Below the pieces are notes generated by a model. That model worked only from the letters and a program-made list of their open reading frames with translations, did no database searches and had not been told where the DNA came from. This document shows positions 8,070 through 18,137 of a stretch of 64,000 bases of DNA, one piece after another. Positions within the stretch are counted from its first letter, which is position 1; each line of letters begins with the position of its first letter. This DNA comes from Bradyrhizobium prioriisuperbiae (GTDB lineage: Bacteria > Pseudomonadota > Alphaproteobacteria > Rhizobiales > Xanthobacteraceae): NCBI RefSeq assembly GCF_032397745.1, contig NZ_CP135921.1, positions 5,196,501 to 5,260,500 of the forward strand, written 5' to 3'. The translations under genes were made by a program, and so were the position numbers.

Positions 8070-10421
8070 ATGAAGGTTGCGATCATCGGCGGTGGGCCAG
8101 CGGGGCTCTATGCAGCGATCCTGCTGAAGAAGCAGCGGCCGGAGGCCGATATCGCTGTCTACGAGCGCAACCGCGCCGACGACACCTTCGGTTTTGGCGT
8201 GGTGTTCTCCGATGCCACCCTCGACAATTTCGAGAAGCACGATCCGCCGAGCTATCGCCGCATCACCCAGGAGTTCGCCTACTGGGACGACATCGCGGTG
8301 CACTTCCGCGGCACCGTCCATCAGGTCGGCGGCAACGGCTTTTGCGGCTGTTCGCGCCGGATGCTGCTTCTGATCCTGCAGGAGCGGGCGCGTGAACTCG
8401 GTGTGCGACTGTTCTTCGAGGTCGATATCGCCGATGAAGACAAGTTCGCCGACGCCGATCTCATTGTGCTGGCTGACGGCAGCAACAGCCGCTTTCGCGA
8501 CAAGTTCCGCGATCATTTCCAGCCCGAGATCGACCTGCGCTCCAACACATTCACCTGGATGGGATCGACCAAGCCGCTCGACGCCTTCACCTTCGTGTTC
8601 GAGGAAACCGAGTGGGGGCCGTTTATCGCCCACGCCTATCAGTACGAAGTCGGCCGCTCGACCTGGATCTTCGAGACCGACCCCGAGACCTTTGCCCGCG
8701 CCGGACTGACGGGTCTCAGCGAAGCAGCCTCCGCGAAGCGGATGGAGGAGATTTTCGGCGCCTACCTCGATGGCCACAAGCTGCTGATCAATCGCTCGAT
8801 GTGGCGTAATTTCCCGATGATCCGCAGTCAGCGCTGGGTCAAGGACAACATGGTCCTGCTTGGCGACGCCAAGGCAACCGCGCATTTCTCGATCGGCTCC
8901 GGCACCAAGCTCGCGATGGAAGATGCCATCGCGCTCGCGGACGCCATGCAGAATGCGCCGACCATCGATGCGGCGCTCAATGCGTATGAACACGGCCGCC
9001 GCGAAGAGGTGGAGAAGATCCAGCACGCCGCCGACGTGTCGCTGGTCTGGTTCGAGCACGTCGATCGCTTCTGGGCATTCGATCCGGTGCAGTTCGCCTT
9101 CGGCGTGATGACGCGGTCCAAGGCGATCACCTATGATAATCTCGGCCTGCGCGCGCCGGAGTTTGTTGCCGAGGTGGATAAGGTTTTCGCGCGCCAGGTG
9201 CGGGCCAAGGGCTTCGACGTCAATGTCGACAAGCCGGTGGCGCCGATGTTCCAGCCGTTCAAGTTGCGCGACATGGTGGTGAAAAATCGCGCCGTGGTAT
9301 CGCCGATGTGCATGTACTCGGCCAAAGAGGGCGTGCCGCAGGATTTCCATCTGGTGCATTACGGCTCCCGCGCCATCGGCGGCGCCGGGCTCATTTTCAC
9401 CGAGATGACCTGCGTGGGGCCGGATGCCCGCATCACCCACGGCTGCACCGGCCTGTGGAACAACGAGCAGGAAACGATGTGGCGCCGCATCGTCGATTTT
9501 GTCCACGGCAACTCGGCGGCAAAAATCTGCCTGCAACTCGGGCACGCCGGGCGCAAGGGCGCCACCAAACTGATGTGGGACGGCATCGACCGGCCGCTGG
9601 AGAAGGGCGGCTGGGATGTGGTGTCGGCGTCGCCGATCCCCTATTTCCCCGACAGTCAGGTGCCGCGCGAACTCGACCGCGCGGCGATGGCCCGCATCAA
9701 GCAGGAGTTCGTCGACGCGGCGATCCGTGGCGATCGTTGCGGCTTCGACATGCTGGAGCTGCACTGCGCCCACGGCTATCTCCTGGCGAGCTTCATCTCG
9801 CCGCTGACCAACACCCGCACCGATGACTATGGCGGCTCGCTGGAGAACCGCCTGCGATTCCCGCTGGAGGTGTTTACGGCGATGCGTGCGGCGTGGCCGG
9901 CGCACAAGCCGATGTCGGTGCGTATCTCGGCGACCGACTGGGCCGAGGGTGGCCTCACCGGCGACGATGCGGTGGAGGTCGCGCGCGCGTTCGGCGAGAC
10001 CGGCGTCGATCTGGTCGATGTCTCGACCGGACAGACCGTGCGGGACTCCCGTCCGATCTATGGCCGCATGTTCCAGATCCCGTTCTCCGATCAGGTCCGC
10101 AACGAGGCCCATGTGGCGACCATGTGTGTCGGCAACATCACCAGCGCCGACCAGATCAACACCATCCTGGCCGCCGGCCGTGCCGACCTGGTGGCGCTAG
10201 GGCGCCCGCATCTGGTCGACCCGGCCTTTACCATAAAGGCAGCCGCCTGGTACGGCGCCGGGGACGCCTATTGCCCTCCGCAGTATTTGCCCGGAAAAGA
10301 ACAGATCTTCCGCAACAGCGTGCGCGAGCGTCAGGACTTCGAGGAGCTGAAGATCAAGGCCAAGCCGCGGACCCGGGCGGAGCTGAAAGCGGATGCGACA
10401 AAGCCGCTGGCGGCGGAGTAA
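8070..10421 (+). CDS. abmA: Bifunctional aryl-CoA 5-hydroxylase/oxidoreductase (2-aminobenzoyl-CoA monooxygenase/reductase type; similar proteins are also named salicylyl-CoA 5-hydroxylase/oxidoreductase)
   Basis: A 783-aa fusion. Residues 1 to about 385 form a single-component FAD monooxygenase, with GGGPAG at 7-12 and L-G-D-A-K in the second FAD motif. Residues about 390-765 form an old-yellow-enzyme domain, with V-S-P-M-C-M-Y-S and the FMN-barrel hallmark [12 protein letters not shown] followed by Y-G-G-S-x-E-N-R. This architecture is known from the flavoprotein of Azoarcus evansii that hydroxylates 2-aminobenzoyl-CoA and reduces the ring to an alicyclic enamine-ketone. Start and ribosome site (AGGAGG) are clear. 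A nearby 2-aminobenzoate-CoA ligase supports the substrate; salicylyl-CoA remains an alternative. Confidence 0.88.
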   Translation: MKVAIIGGGPAGLYAAILLKKQRPEADIAVYERNRADDTFGFGVVFSDATLDNFEKHDPPSYRRITQEFAYWDDIAVHFRGTVHQVGGNGFCGCSRRMLLLILQERARELGVRLFFEVDIADEDKFADADLIVLADGSNSRFRDKFRDHFQPEIDLRSNTFTWMGSTKPLDAFTFVFEETEWGPFIAHAYQYEVGRSTWIFETDPETFARAGLTGLSEAASAKRMEEIFGAYLDGHKLLINRSMWRNFPMIRSQRWVKDNMVLLGDAKATAHFSIGSGTKLAMEDAIALADAMQNAPTIDAALNAYEHGRREEVEKIQHAADVSLVWFEHVDRFWAFDPVQFAFGVMTRSKAITYDNLGLRAPEFVAEVDKVFARQVRAKGFDVNVDKPVAPMFQPFKLRDMVVKNRAVVSPMCMYSAKEGVPQDFHLVHYGSRAIGGAGLIFTEMTCVGPDARITHGCTGLWNNEQETMWRRIVDFVHGNSAAKICLQLGHAGRKGATKLMWDGIDRPLEKGGWDVVSASPIPYFPDSQVPRELDRAAMARIKQEFVDAAIRGDRCGFDMLELHCAHGYLLASFISPLTNTRTDDYGGSLENRLRFPLEVFTAMRAAWPAHKPMSVRISATDWAEGGLTGDDAVEVARAFGETGVDLVDVSTGQTVRDSRPIYGRMFQIPFSDQVRNEAHVATMCVGNITSADQINTILAAGRADLVALGRPHLVDPAFTIKAAAWYGAGDAYCPPQYLPGKEQIFRNSVRERQDFEELKIKAKPRTRAELKADATKPLAAE

Positions 10422-10454
10422 CGACTGAGTAATGATGCGAGCTACACAGGAGGC

Positions 10455-10612
10455 GTCATCCTGAGGTGCGAACCGCGTCAGCGGTGAGCCTCGAAGGATG
10501 GCTGAGGGAAAAGATAAAAAAGATAAGAGACAAGAAGCGTCACACCGGCCGTCGTCCTTCGAGGCTCGCCCAGCGGTGCAAGCGCACCGCAAGGCTCGCA
10601 CCTCAGGATGAC
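10455..10612. repeat. Long inverted intergenic repeat (GTCATCCTGAGG type)
   Basis: Begins GTCATCCTGAGGTGCGA and ends with the inverse TCGCACCTCAGGATGAC, with further internal symmetry, so the transcript can fold into a long hairpin. Related elements lie at 20710-20810, 34459-34576 and 63031-63143. It separates the fused monooxygenase gene from the next FAD monooxygenase gene. Confidence 0.75.
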
Positions 10613-10661
10613 GGATCCTACTCGGAAAGCGTTCTAGGTTGGGTTGCGTGGAGCAGAGTTC

Positions 10662-11900
10662 ATGAAGGCGATCATCGTCGGCGGCGGTATCGGAGGTCTC
10701 ACCACGGCGCTGATGTTGCGCGCGCGCGGCATCGATTGCGAACTCTACGAACAGTCCGACAGCATCCGTGAGCTTGGCGTCGGTATCAACACGCTGCCCC
10801 ACGCGATCCGGGAGCTGACCGGCCTCGGCCTGCTGGACCGGCTCGATGATGTCGCAGTCCGCACCGACCAGCTGTTCTATCTCACCCGGCATGGCCAGCA
10901 GGTCTGGCATGAAAAGCGCGGCCTTGATGCGGGCCACGACGTGCCGCAGTTTTCAATTCATCGCGGCCGGCTGCAGAGCGTGATCCACCGGGCGGTGGTC
11001 GAGCGGCTCGGCGCGGACGCCATCCACACCGGTTGCCGGCTGGGCGCCTTCACCCAGGACGAGGGCGGCGTCACCGCGCATTTTTTCGATCGCACCGGGG
11101 CTCATGTGGCGACCGCGCGGGGCGATGTCCTGATCGGCGCCGACGGCATCCATTCCAAGGTGCGACAGACGATGTACCCCAACGAGGGGCCTCCGGTCTG
11201 GAACGGCCTGATGCTGTGGCGCGGCGCCACCGACTGGCCGGTTTTTCTGACCGGCAGCTCGATGATCATCTCTGGCGGCCTCAACGCCAAGGCGGTGATC
11301 TATCCGATCGCGGAAGGCTCAAGTCCCGCGAGCCGGCTGACCAACTGGGCAATCCTGGTGCGGATAGGCGACGCCAATACGCTGCCGCCCCGCCGCGAGG
11401 ATTGGTCGCGCCCCGGCAAACGCGAGGAGTTGATGCCGCATGTCGCTGGCTTTTCGATTCCACAGGTCGATCTCGCCTCATTGATCCGAGCGACGCCGGA
11501 ATTCTGGGAGTATCCTTGCTGCGATCGCGATCCGTTGCCGTCCTGGATCGACGGCCGCGTCACCCTGCTCGGCGATGCCGCGCATCCGATGTATCCCGTC
11601 GGCTCCAATGGCGCCTCGCAGGCGATCCTCGATGCACGCTGCCTGGCCGACGCGTTGGCGCGCTCCGAACATCCGCGCCAGGCATTGATGGCTTATGAGC
11701 GCCAGCGGCTGCCAATGACCGCCGACATCGTTGCCTCCAACCGCCGCGGTGGCCCCGAGGGTGTGATCGACGCCGTGGAGAAACTGGCGCCCCAGGGCTT
11801 CACTGACATCGATGCCATCCTGAACTACGAATCCCGCGAAGCGATCGTGCGCGGCTATGCAGCGAAGGCTGGATTTGCCGCACGGGTGGTGGGGCGATAG
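10662..11900 (+). CDS. FAD-dependent monooxygenase (PheA/UbiH/PhzS-like)
   Basis: A 412-aa class A flavoprotein hydroxylase. It shows GGGIGG (7-12), an L-I-G-A-D-G-I-H-S motif near 155-163 (DG motif) and the second FAD-ribose motif L-L-G-D-A-A-H-P-M near 296. It resembles the 5-methylphenazine-1-carboxylate monooxygenase-like 'flavin-dependent oxidoreductase' group. The ATG at 10662 with an upstream GGAG is preferred over a frame-open TTG at 10644. The substrate is unknown; ring hydroxylation of an aromatic acid of the same island is likely. No copy of the MarR-type operator was found in front of it. Confidence 0.87.
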   Translation: MKAIIVGGGIGGLTTALMLRARGIDCELYEQSDSIRELGVGINTLPHAIRELTGLGLLDRLDDVAVRTDQLFYLTRHGQQVWHEKRGLDAGHDVPQFSIHRGRLQSVIHRAVVERLGADAIHTGCRLGAFTQDEGGVTAHFFDRTGAHVATARGDVLIGADGIHSKVRQTMYPNEGPPVWNGLMLWRGATDWPVFLTGSSMIISGGLNAKAVIYPIAEGSSPASRLTNWAILVRIGDANTLPPRREDWSRPGKREELMPHVAGFSIPQVDLASLIRATPEFWEYPCCDRDPLPSWIDGRVTLLGDAAHPMYPVGSNGASQAILDARCLADALARSEHPRQALMAYERQRLPMTADIVASNRRGGPEGVIDAVEKLAPQGFTDIDAILNYESREAIVRGYAAKAGFAARVVGR

Positions 11901-11920
11901 GCGTCAGCAGGCTGATGCTT

Positions 11921-11990
11921 TGTAGCCCGGATGAGCGCAGCGATATCCGGGACGGGAATCCCGGGTGTCGCTTCGCTCACCCGGGCTACG
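11921..11990. repeat. Intergenic palindromic repeat (TAGCCCGGATGAG type)
   Basis: Starts TGTAGCCCGGATGAGCG and ends with the inverse CGCTCACCCGGGCTACG. It lies just after the FAD monooxygenase stop. Confidence 0.72.
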
Positions 11991-12000
11991 CAGCTCGCAG

Positions 12001-12028
12001 GGCGGGTTAGCCGAAGGCGTAACCCGCC
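12001..12028. repeat. Hairpin GGCGGGTTAGCC / CGTAACCCGCC
   Basis: A short imperfect hairpin next to a related one (GGCGGATTACGC at 12049-12060) that is interrupted by the IS701-type element and resumes after it as CTAATCCGCC. Confidence 0.6.
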
Positions 12029-12068
12029 GACGCACGTCAACGCATAACGGCGGATTACGCTGCGCTAA

Positions 12069-13571
12069 TCTTACTGCGTCATGATTTTTCTGCGCGTGGG
12101 TGATGCTGCGACGGCGCCGCAACAAGGGCATCGTATGATCGTTTTGCTGAGGGCCCGGCTCAACCGCACGCGCATGGTTGCGATCGAGTTCGGGACGTGG
12201 CGTTCAGGCCGCAAGGGCAGATCCTCTGGGTCGATAATTGTCGGGTAAGAGAGGGACCTGGACTGGCGCGGCGGAACAAGTTTCTGAGGGGGGAATCGTC
12301 GCCTGTTCGGCGATCAGGAAGCCGTAGGCCGCGATGCACAGGGTTGCGTGATGATGGAAGCCACGCCAGCCGCGCCCCTCGTAGTGACCGAGCCCGACCT
12401 CCTGCTTGAGCTCCTGATAGTCGCGCTCGATGCGCCAGCGCAGCTTGGCCAGATTGACGAGCTGCGTGAAGCTGACGTTCTCCGGCAGCGTGGCGAGCCA
12501 GTATTTGGTCGGCTCTGCTTCGCCCTCCGGCCATTCGATCAGCAGCCACTCCGGCGACAGCTTCTCGGGGATCAGTTTGTTGTACCCGACGCGGACACGC
12601 ACCCGCGCAAAGCGCGAGGATAGCTGGTCGGCCGAGCCTTCCCGCCACGCCACCGTGCGCCAGGCCTGCTTCGGGAGACTGAGTGCCACTTTTTTGGCCG
12701 AGACCAGTTCGGGCTCGTCGCGGCGGCCGGTGTTGTTCATCGGCTTGTCCATCCGCCGCGGGCCGCTGCCAGGGGCCCACATCAAGATGGTCGGCACGAT
12801 GCCGACCACGTAAGGCAAGCCCAATTCTGTCATGCCGGCACGCAGCCGCGCGTCCCTGCCGTAGGCCGCATCCATCAGCGCGACGCCGCGTGGCAGACTG
12901 CTCTCGCAGGCCCAGCGGATTTGCTCCAGCGCGATCTGCGGCTTAGTCTTGAACTTGATCTGCTTCGGCACGCCTGCCTTCTTCCGCCGGGCACGATCCT
13001 TCGTCCAGGCTTCCGGCAAGTACAGCCGATAGGCCACCGGAAGGCTGGCGGCATGATTGGCGATCGAGAGCGACACCGCCACCTGGCAATTGGCCTGCTT
13101 GCCGAGCTGCCCGCAATATTGGTGGTGCACGCCGACCGAATGCTTGCCTTGCTTGGGGAACGAGGTGTCGTCGATGATCCACGCCTCGATCGGCCCGCTC
13201 TTCTCGATCGCCGGCAGCACCAAATCGCGCACCTTGGTCAGCACGTCCTCGTCCGACCAGGCCGCGTTGGCGACAAAATGCAGCAACGACTGATGCTGTG
13301 CCGCCGTGCGCGCTGGAGCCGTCCGCGCCGCCATCGGCTCCACGCTCTTGCGTTCCCCAGGCAGCATCAGGCCCGTGCAATAGTCGCGCAGCGGTCTCGT
13401 CCGCTCCACGTGACCGATCACGCTTCCAAGACCGGCTACATACTCCGCAAACCGCGTTTCGCTATCCCCACCCTGATCGAGATTCATCCGGCCCTCCGCG
13501 CGCCAAATATTGAATCTCCTCAATTACTTGATTCTCAGCCTCAATGACTGCGACCGTCTGACTCAGTAAGA
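12069..13571 (-). mobile_element. IS701-family insertion sequence, complete
   Basis: About 1503 bp. Ends are TCTTACTGCGTCA on the left and, read inwards from the right, TCTTACTGAGTCA: 12 of 13 bases match. Direct repeats CTAA flank it at 12065-12068 and 13572-13575, agreeing with the YTAR target known for IS701 elements. It holds one transposase gene on the minus strand. The flanks rejoin as GGCGGATTACGCTGCGCTAA plus TCCGCC, a palindromic intergenic repeat, so the element landed inside a hairpin. Ends and target repeat are intact, suggesting recent insertion. Confidence 0.88.
12204..13487 (-). CDS. IS701-family transposase
   Basis: A 427-aa DDE transposase. Catalytic residues are visible in I-I-D-D-T-S-F-P-K (first Asp), M-D-A-A-Y-G (second Asp) and R-W-R-I-E-R-D-Y-Q-E-L-K (Glu). 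The start at 13487 follows a GGAGGG site; an open frame extends 12 codons further. The frame looks intact, so the element may be active. Confidence 0.9.
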   Translation of the reverse strand: MNLDQGGDSETRFAEYVAGLGSVIGHVERTRPLRDYCTGLMLPGERKSVEPMAARTAPARTAAQHQSLLHFVANAAWSDEDVLTKVRDLVLPAIEKSGPIEAWIIDDTSFPKQGKHSVGVHHQYCGQLGKQANCQVAVSLSIANHAASLPVAYRLYLPEAWTKDRARRKKAGVPKQIKFKTKPQIALEQIRWACESSLPRGVALMDAAYGRDARLRAGMTELGLPYVVGIVPTILMWAPGSGPRRMDKPMNNTGRRDEPELVSAKKVALSLPKQAWRTVAWREGSADQLSSRFARVRVRVGYNKLIPEKLSPEWLLIEWPEGEAEPTKYWLATLPENVSFTQLVNLAKLRWRIERDYQELKQEVGLGHYEGRGWRGFHHHATLCIAAYGFLIAEQATIPPSETCSAAPVQVPLLPDNYRPRGSALAA

Positions 13572-13604
13572 CTAATCCGCCCTACGGTCTGAGTGCGTCT
13601 CGCC

Positions 13605-14066
13605 TTACGCCCCGGGAGGCGGCGGCAGGAAGTGGATGTTGTGCTCGGCGGCGAGAGCCACCACGTCGTCCGGATTCTGTTGCTTCATGTTGTGGATGCC
13701 CCAGAACAGGTCGTACAGCCTGCGCGTCGGCGACACCCAGAATAGCACCTTGGCAATCTGCTGCGATTTGTTGAAGATGCCGTGCGGCTTGCCCATGGCC
13801 AGGCGCACGGTGTCGCCAGCGGTGGCGAAGTCGTCGGCGCCGTCGAGCATGAAATCGAGCCGGCCTTCCAGGATATAGAGATATTCGTCCTGGTCGGGAT
13901 GGATGTGCGGCGGCACGAAGGTGCCGGGCGGGAAGGTCGCGTGCCATGAGAACGAATGCTCGGTGCGGGTCTTCGGCACATAGGTCTGTCCGAGGATGTT
14001 CCAGCTGATGCCTTGCAGGCCTTCGTTGGCGCGGGTGATGCCGGCGGTTTCGATCGGCGTGGCCAT
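13605..14066 (-). CDS. Small single-domain cupin protein (paralogue of the 2941-3390 cupin)
   Basis: A 153-aa cupin with His54-x-His56, Glu61 and His95. The ATG at 14066 follows GGAGGAGA; the much longer open frame upstream overlaps the ATPase gene and is not coding. It lies 35 bases after the LivF-type ATPase and is probably the last gene of the transporter operon. The two cupins of the island share the N-I-L-G-Q, H-I-H-P and V-L/A-F-W-V-S-P segments. Function unknown; metal-dependent chemistry on a pathway intermediate is inference. Confidence 0.85.
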   Translation of the reverse strand: MATPIETAGITRANEGLQGISWNILGQTYVPKTRTEHSFSWHATFPPGTFVPPHIHPDQDEYLYILEGRLDFMLDGADDFATAGDTVRLAMGKPHGIFNKSQQIAKVLFWVSPTRRLYDLFWGIHNMKQQNPDDVVALAAEHNIHFLPPPPGA

Positions 14067-14101
14067 GGTTCGGTCTCCTCCGTTTGGCGGACAGTTCGAT
14101 C

Positions 14102-14799
14102 TCAGACGTGCAGAAATCTGTCCTTGATGGTGGGGTCGTTCTTCAGCTCGGAACTGGTGCCGGTCCAGACCACACGCCCTTTCTCTACGACAACGTGGCG
14201 GTCGGCGAAAGCGGTCAGCGCGTCGACATTCTTGTCGATGACCAGAATGGCCTGGCCCTCGCTTTTCAGCCGCTTCAGGCAGGCCCAGATTTCGGCGCGG
14301 ATCAGTGGCGCCAGGCCTTCGGTGGCTTCGTCCAGGATCAGGAGCCTCGGGTTGGTCATCAGCGCGCGGCCGATCGCCAGCATTTGTTGCTCGCCGCCGG
14401 ACAATTGCGTGCCGAGATTGCCGCGGCGCTCCTTCAGGCGCGGAAACAAGCCATGCACGGCGTCGAGCGTCCAGCGTGGCGTGCTCTTGCGGCTGGCCGC
14501 AGTGGCGATCAGGTTTTCGTCGACCGTGAGCGTCGGAAAGATCTGGCGACCTTCCGGCACCAGGCCGATGCCGCATTGGGCGATCTTGTAGGAGGGCAGG
14601 CCGGCGAGTGCTCTGGTTTCAAAGCTGATGTCTCCGCCGCTCGGTCGCAGCAGCCCCATGATGGCTTTGACCGTTGTGGTCTTGCCCATGCCGTTGCGCC
14701 CCAGCAGCGTTACCACTTCGCCGGCATCGATGCGCAGCGAGATGTCGAACAGCACTTGTGCGGCGCCATAACCAGCCTGCAGATGCGAGACGGCGAGCA

Positions 14800-14800
<1 letters not shown>
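14102..14800 (-). CDS. HAAT-type ABC transporter ATPase, LivF-like (transporter 1)
   Basis: 232 aa. Walker A G-R-N-G-M-G-K-T-T, signature L-S-G-G-E-Q-Q and Walker B L-L-I-L-D-E are intact. The switch region reads V-I-D-K-N in place of the usual V-E-Q/H-N, so the H-loop position appears to be Lys. ATG overlaps the stop of the LivG-like gene (ATGA), showing translational coupling. It is likely one of two ATPases energising aryl-acid uptake for the island. Confidence 0.92.
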
Positions 14801-15581
<781 letters not shown>

Positions 15582-15585
<4 letters not shown>

Positions 15586-16565
15586 CGCTCGCTCCTCAGG
15601 ATCGACACGAGGCCGCCGCGCGCGAACAGTACAACCAGGATCAGGATCGGGCCGAAAATCATGCCCCAGTATTCGGTGAGATGGGACAGGTACTCTTCGA
15701 GCAGGGTAAATGCCGCTGCACCGATGATGGCGCCGTGCAGCGAGCCGAGCCCACCCAGCACGATCATGAAAATGAGATCGCCGGAGCGCTGCCAGGTGGC
15801 GTAGGCCGGGCTGATGAATTCGCTCTGGTTCGCCAGCAGGCAGCCGGCGAGGCCGGCGATCATGCCGGCGATGACATAGGCGGTGAGCTGATAACGATAG
15901 GGCGCAAAGCCGATCGCTTCCATGCGCACCGGGTTCTCCTTGATGCCACGCAACACGCGGCCGAACCGCGACGCGACGATCGAGCGGCAAATAATGTAGA
16001 TCCCGACCAGCAGGCCGAACACCACATAGTACAGCCCGAGATCGTTCTTCAGCACCGGCTTACCGAAGATCAGGCTGCGCGATGCGAGGCTCATGCCGTC
16101 ATCGCCGCCATAGGCCGCGAGCGAGGTGGCGAGGAAATACAGCATCTGCCCGAAGGCCAGCGTGATCATGATGAAATAGACGCCGCGGGTGCGCAGCGAG
16201 ATCGCGCCGGTCAGCAGCGCGAAGAGTCCCGACGCGGCAAGAGCCGTGCCGAGCTGAATGAAGGCGTCGTTGATGCCATGGCTGGACAGGATGCCGACGG
16301 CATAGGCGCCGATGCCGAGATAGGCGGCGTGGCCGAAGCTGATCATGGCGCCGCAACCGATCAGGAGATCGAGCGACATCGCCGCCAGCGCCAGGATCAT
16401 GGTGCGGGTCACCAGCGCCAGGATAAAGCCGGAGGCGCCGAACTGGGCAGCGATGGGGACGAACGCGAAGGCCGCGAACAGGATGATCGGCAGCCAGAGC
16501 GCTGATTTGCGCGCGCGCGGCGGCGGCGTGGATGCAGCTGCGTTGATTTCGGCGATGTCGTTCAT
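15582..16565 (-). CDS. HAAT-type ABC transporter permease, LivM-like (transporter 1)
   Basis: A 327-aa integral membrane protein with about nine hydrophobic segments and the LivM signature around G-Y-A-A-Y-L-G-I-like and A-I-G-F-A-P-Y-R-Y-Q. It is followed without a gap by the two ATPase genes. It is separated from the LivH-like gene by the IS4-type element, so its expression may now depend on read-through or on a promoter in or near the element. Confidence 0.9.
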
Positions 16566-16629
16566 GATCGGCGGACTCGTTCGCCTGTGCCGTGATGCCG
16601 ATTTCTTTCTGCTCCCTCCCCCCTTGTGG

Positions 16630-17915
16630 CAGGGCTGTCCCGGGAATGATTCACTATGCCGCAGCGCATGCCCGGCGACTCCAGCGTGAACCGGATACTT
16701 TCTGGTTGTCGAGACACAGAAAAGGGCCGGGCATGCAATACGTGAATAGCATCTTTGGGGAGCTCCTCAAACCGATTGATCGACGACAATTTCGGGAAAT
16801 CGTCGAGCGACATAACGGTAATGCCTACGACAAGACGTTCAAAAGCTGGGATCATCTTGTGGCGATGGTGGGCGCCCAATTGGGCGGGGTCACGAGCCTG
16901 CGCGCTGTGGAAGCGACCTCTAAGGCAAACTCCCATCAGCATTATCATTTGGGTGTAGGCAAGACCCCTCGCTCGACACTCTCGCGTGCGAATGCACGTC
17001 GTCCGGTGAGTATTTTCGCGGAAACTTTCGCGATGCTGGCAAAGAAGGCCGATCGACACACGCGGGTGGAAGGGGCCGAGATGGTTCGGTTGATCGACTC
17101 GAGCCCGGTGCCGTTGGGCAAGATGTGCGAATGGGCCGAATGGAATGGCCGTATCCGCGGCCTGAAGATGCACGTCGTCTATCATCCAGGGAACGATGTC
17201 CCGCGTTGTGTCGAGATTACGCCGGCGACCGTCAATGACGTCGAGATCGGCCGTCAAACGGAGCTGGAAGCCGGTGCGACCTACGTTTTCGACAAGGGCT
17301 ATTATCACTTTGGCTGGTGGAAGAAGATCAATGCTGCCAAGGCTTTCTTCGTCACCCGCGTCAAGGTGAACACGCGCTTGCGCATGACAAAGTCCCGGTA
17401 CGTGCGCAAGACCATAGGCGACGGCTTCAGAGTCATCGCCGATGCCAATGTCTCGCTCGCCAGCAAGGGCGATTCCAGTCTGCCGATCCCATTGCGACGC
17501 ATCAAGGTCAGGCGTGACAAAGGGGGAATGATCACTCTCATCACCAACGATCTCGAACGCACGGCAGTCGAGATTGCGGCTCTCTACAAGAGCCGCTGGC
17601 AGATCGAGCTCCTGTTCCGCTGGATCAAGCAGCATCTCAACCTCCACAAGTTCATGGGCAAGAACGACAACGCCATTCGGCTGCAAATCATAGCCGCGAT
17701 GATCGCCTATCTGCTCCTGCGCCTCGCGCGGCGTCTGAATTCCTTGCCGATGCTGCAGCTACGTTTCGCTGAGCTCGTTTGCCAACGCCTGTTCATGCGA
17801 AAACCGATCGCAGAAATTGACACCCCGCCACCCGTCAATCCGAGCAGGCCAAAACCCAGGTTCTCTCCCGATCAGCTGGGGTCACCTATGCGTGATTTTT
17901 CCCGGGACAGCCCTG
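16630..17915 (+). mobile_element. IS4-family insertion sequence, complete, inside the transporter 1 operon
   Basis: About 1286 bp. Perfect 17-bp inverted ends CAGGGCTGTCCCGGGAA at both sides and 9-bp direct repeats CCCTTGTGG at 16621-16629 and 17916-17924. It lies between the LivH-like and LivM-like genes and is transcribed against them. The rejoined flank forms a CCCTCCCCC / GGGGGAGGG hairpin with the target in its loop. Intact ends point to a recent event. Confidence 0.88.
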
Positions 17916-17959
17916 CCCTTGTGGGGGAGGGGCGGGGAGGGGGGTATTCCGTGTTCTGA
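16733..17959 (+). CDS. IS4-family transposase (DUF4372-type N-terminus), stop codon outside the element
   Basis: 408 aa from the ATG at 16733. DDE-type features are I-D-S-S-P near the first Asp, F-D-K-G-Y-Y-H-F for the second Asp and the family Y-x2-R-W-x-I-E-L-L-F-R-W-I-K-Q-H-L box (Y-REK motif) for Glu. The frame crosses the right inverted repeat and ends 44 bases beyond it, so the last 15 or so residues are encoded by host DNA. The same frame is open upstream to 16592 but that lies partly outside the element. Confidence 0.88.
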   Translation: MQYVNSIFGELLKPIDRRQFREIVERHNGNAYDKTFKSWDHLVAMVGAQLGGVTSLRAVEATSKANSHQHYHLGVGKTPRSTLSRANARRPVSIFAETFAMLAKKADRHTRVEGAEMVRLIDSSPVPLGKMCEWAEWNGRIRGLKMHVVYHPGNDVPRCVEITPATVNDVEIGRQTELEAGATYVFDKGYYHFGWWKKINAAKAFFVTRVKVNTRLRMTKSRYVRKTIGDGFRVIADANVSLASKGDSSLPIPLRRIKVRRDKGGMITLITNDLERTAVEIAALYKSRWQIELLFRWIKQHLNLHKFMGKNDNAIRLQIIAAMIAYLLLRLARRLNSLPMLQLRFAELVCQRLFMRKPIAEIDTPPPVNPSRPKPRFSPDQLGSPMRDFSRDSPALVGEGRGGGYSVF

Positions 17960-18137
17960 GCTGGAGAGATCTTGCGGGAAGCGGGCGATCCGATCTGCTG
18001 CGGAGGCGCGGTTACCCCCCTCCCTAACCCTCCCCCACAAGGGGGGAGGGAACGGCTCATTGCCGCGAAGCGAGGTCGGCGGCTAACCAAGCCTGCGTTT
18101 GCCGGCGTGAGTGTTGCGATCTCTTGATGCATAGGCG
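17925..18137. repeat. GC-rich repeat region with CCCTCCCCC hairpins
   Basis: Contains the hairpin CCCTCCCCC-acaa-GGGGGGAGGG at 18028-18050 and the right half of the hairpin split by the IS4-type element. No gene is seen. Before insertion the LivH-LivM gap would have been about 270 bases and made largely of such repeats. Confidence 0.6.

Noticed and set aside
7068..10112. A 1014-codon open frame on the minus strand
   Set aside because: It lies opposite the crotonase and fused monooxygenase genes, has no domain pattern and is a by-product of high GC in the opposite reading frame.
10422..10661. A MarR-type operator before the second FAD monooxygenase
   Set aside because: Searched by eye for AATTATTT / AAATAATT arms; none found. 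The gap holds only a palindromic repeat.
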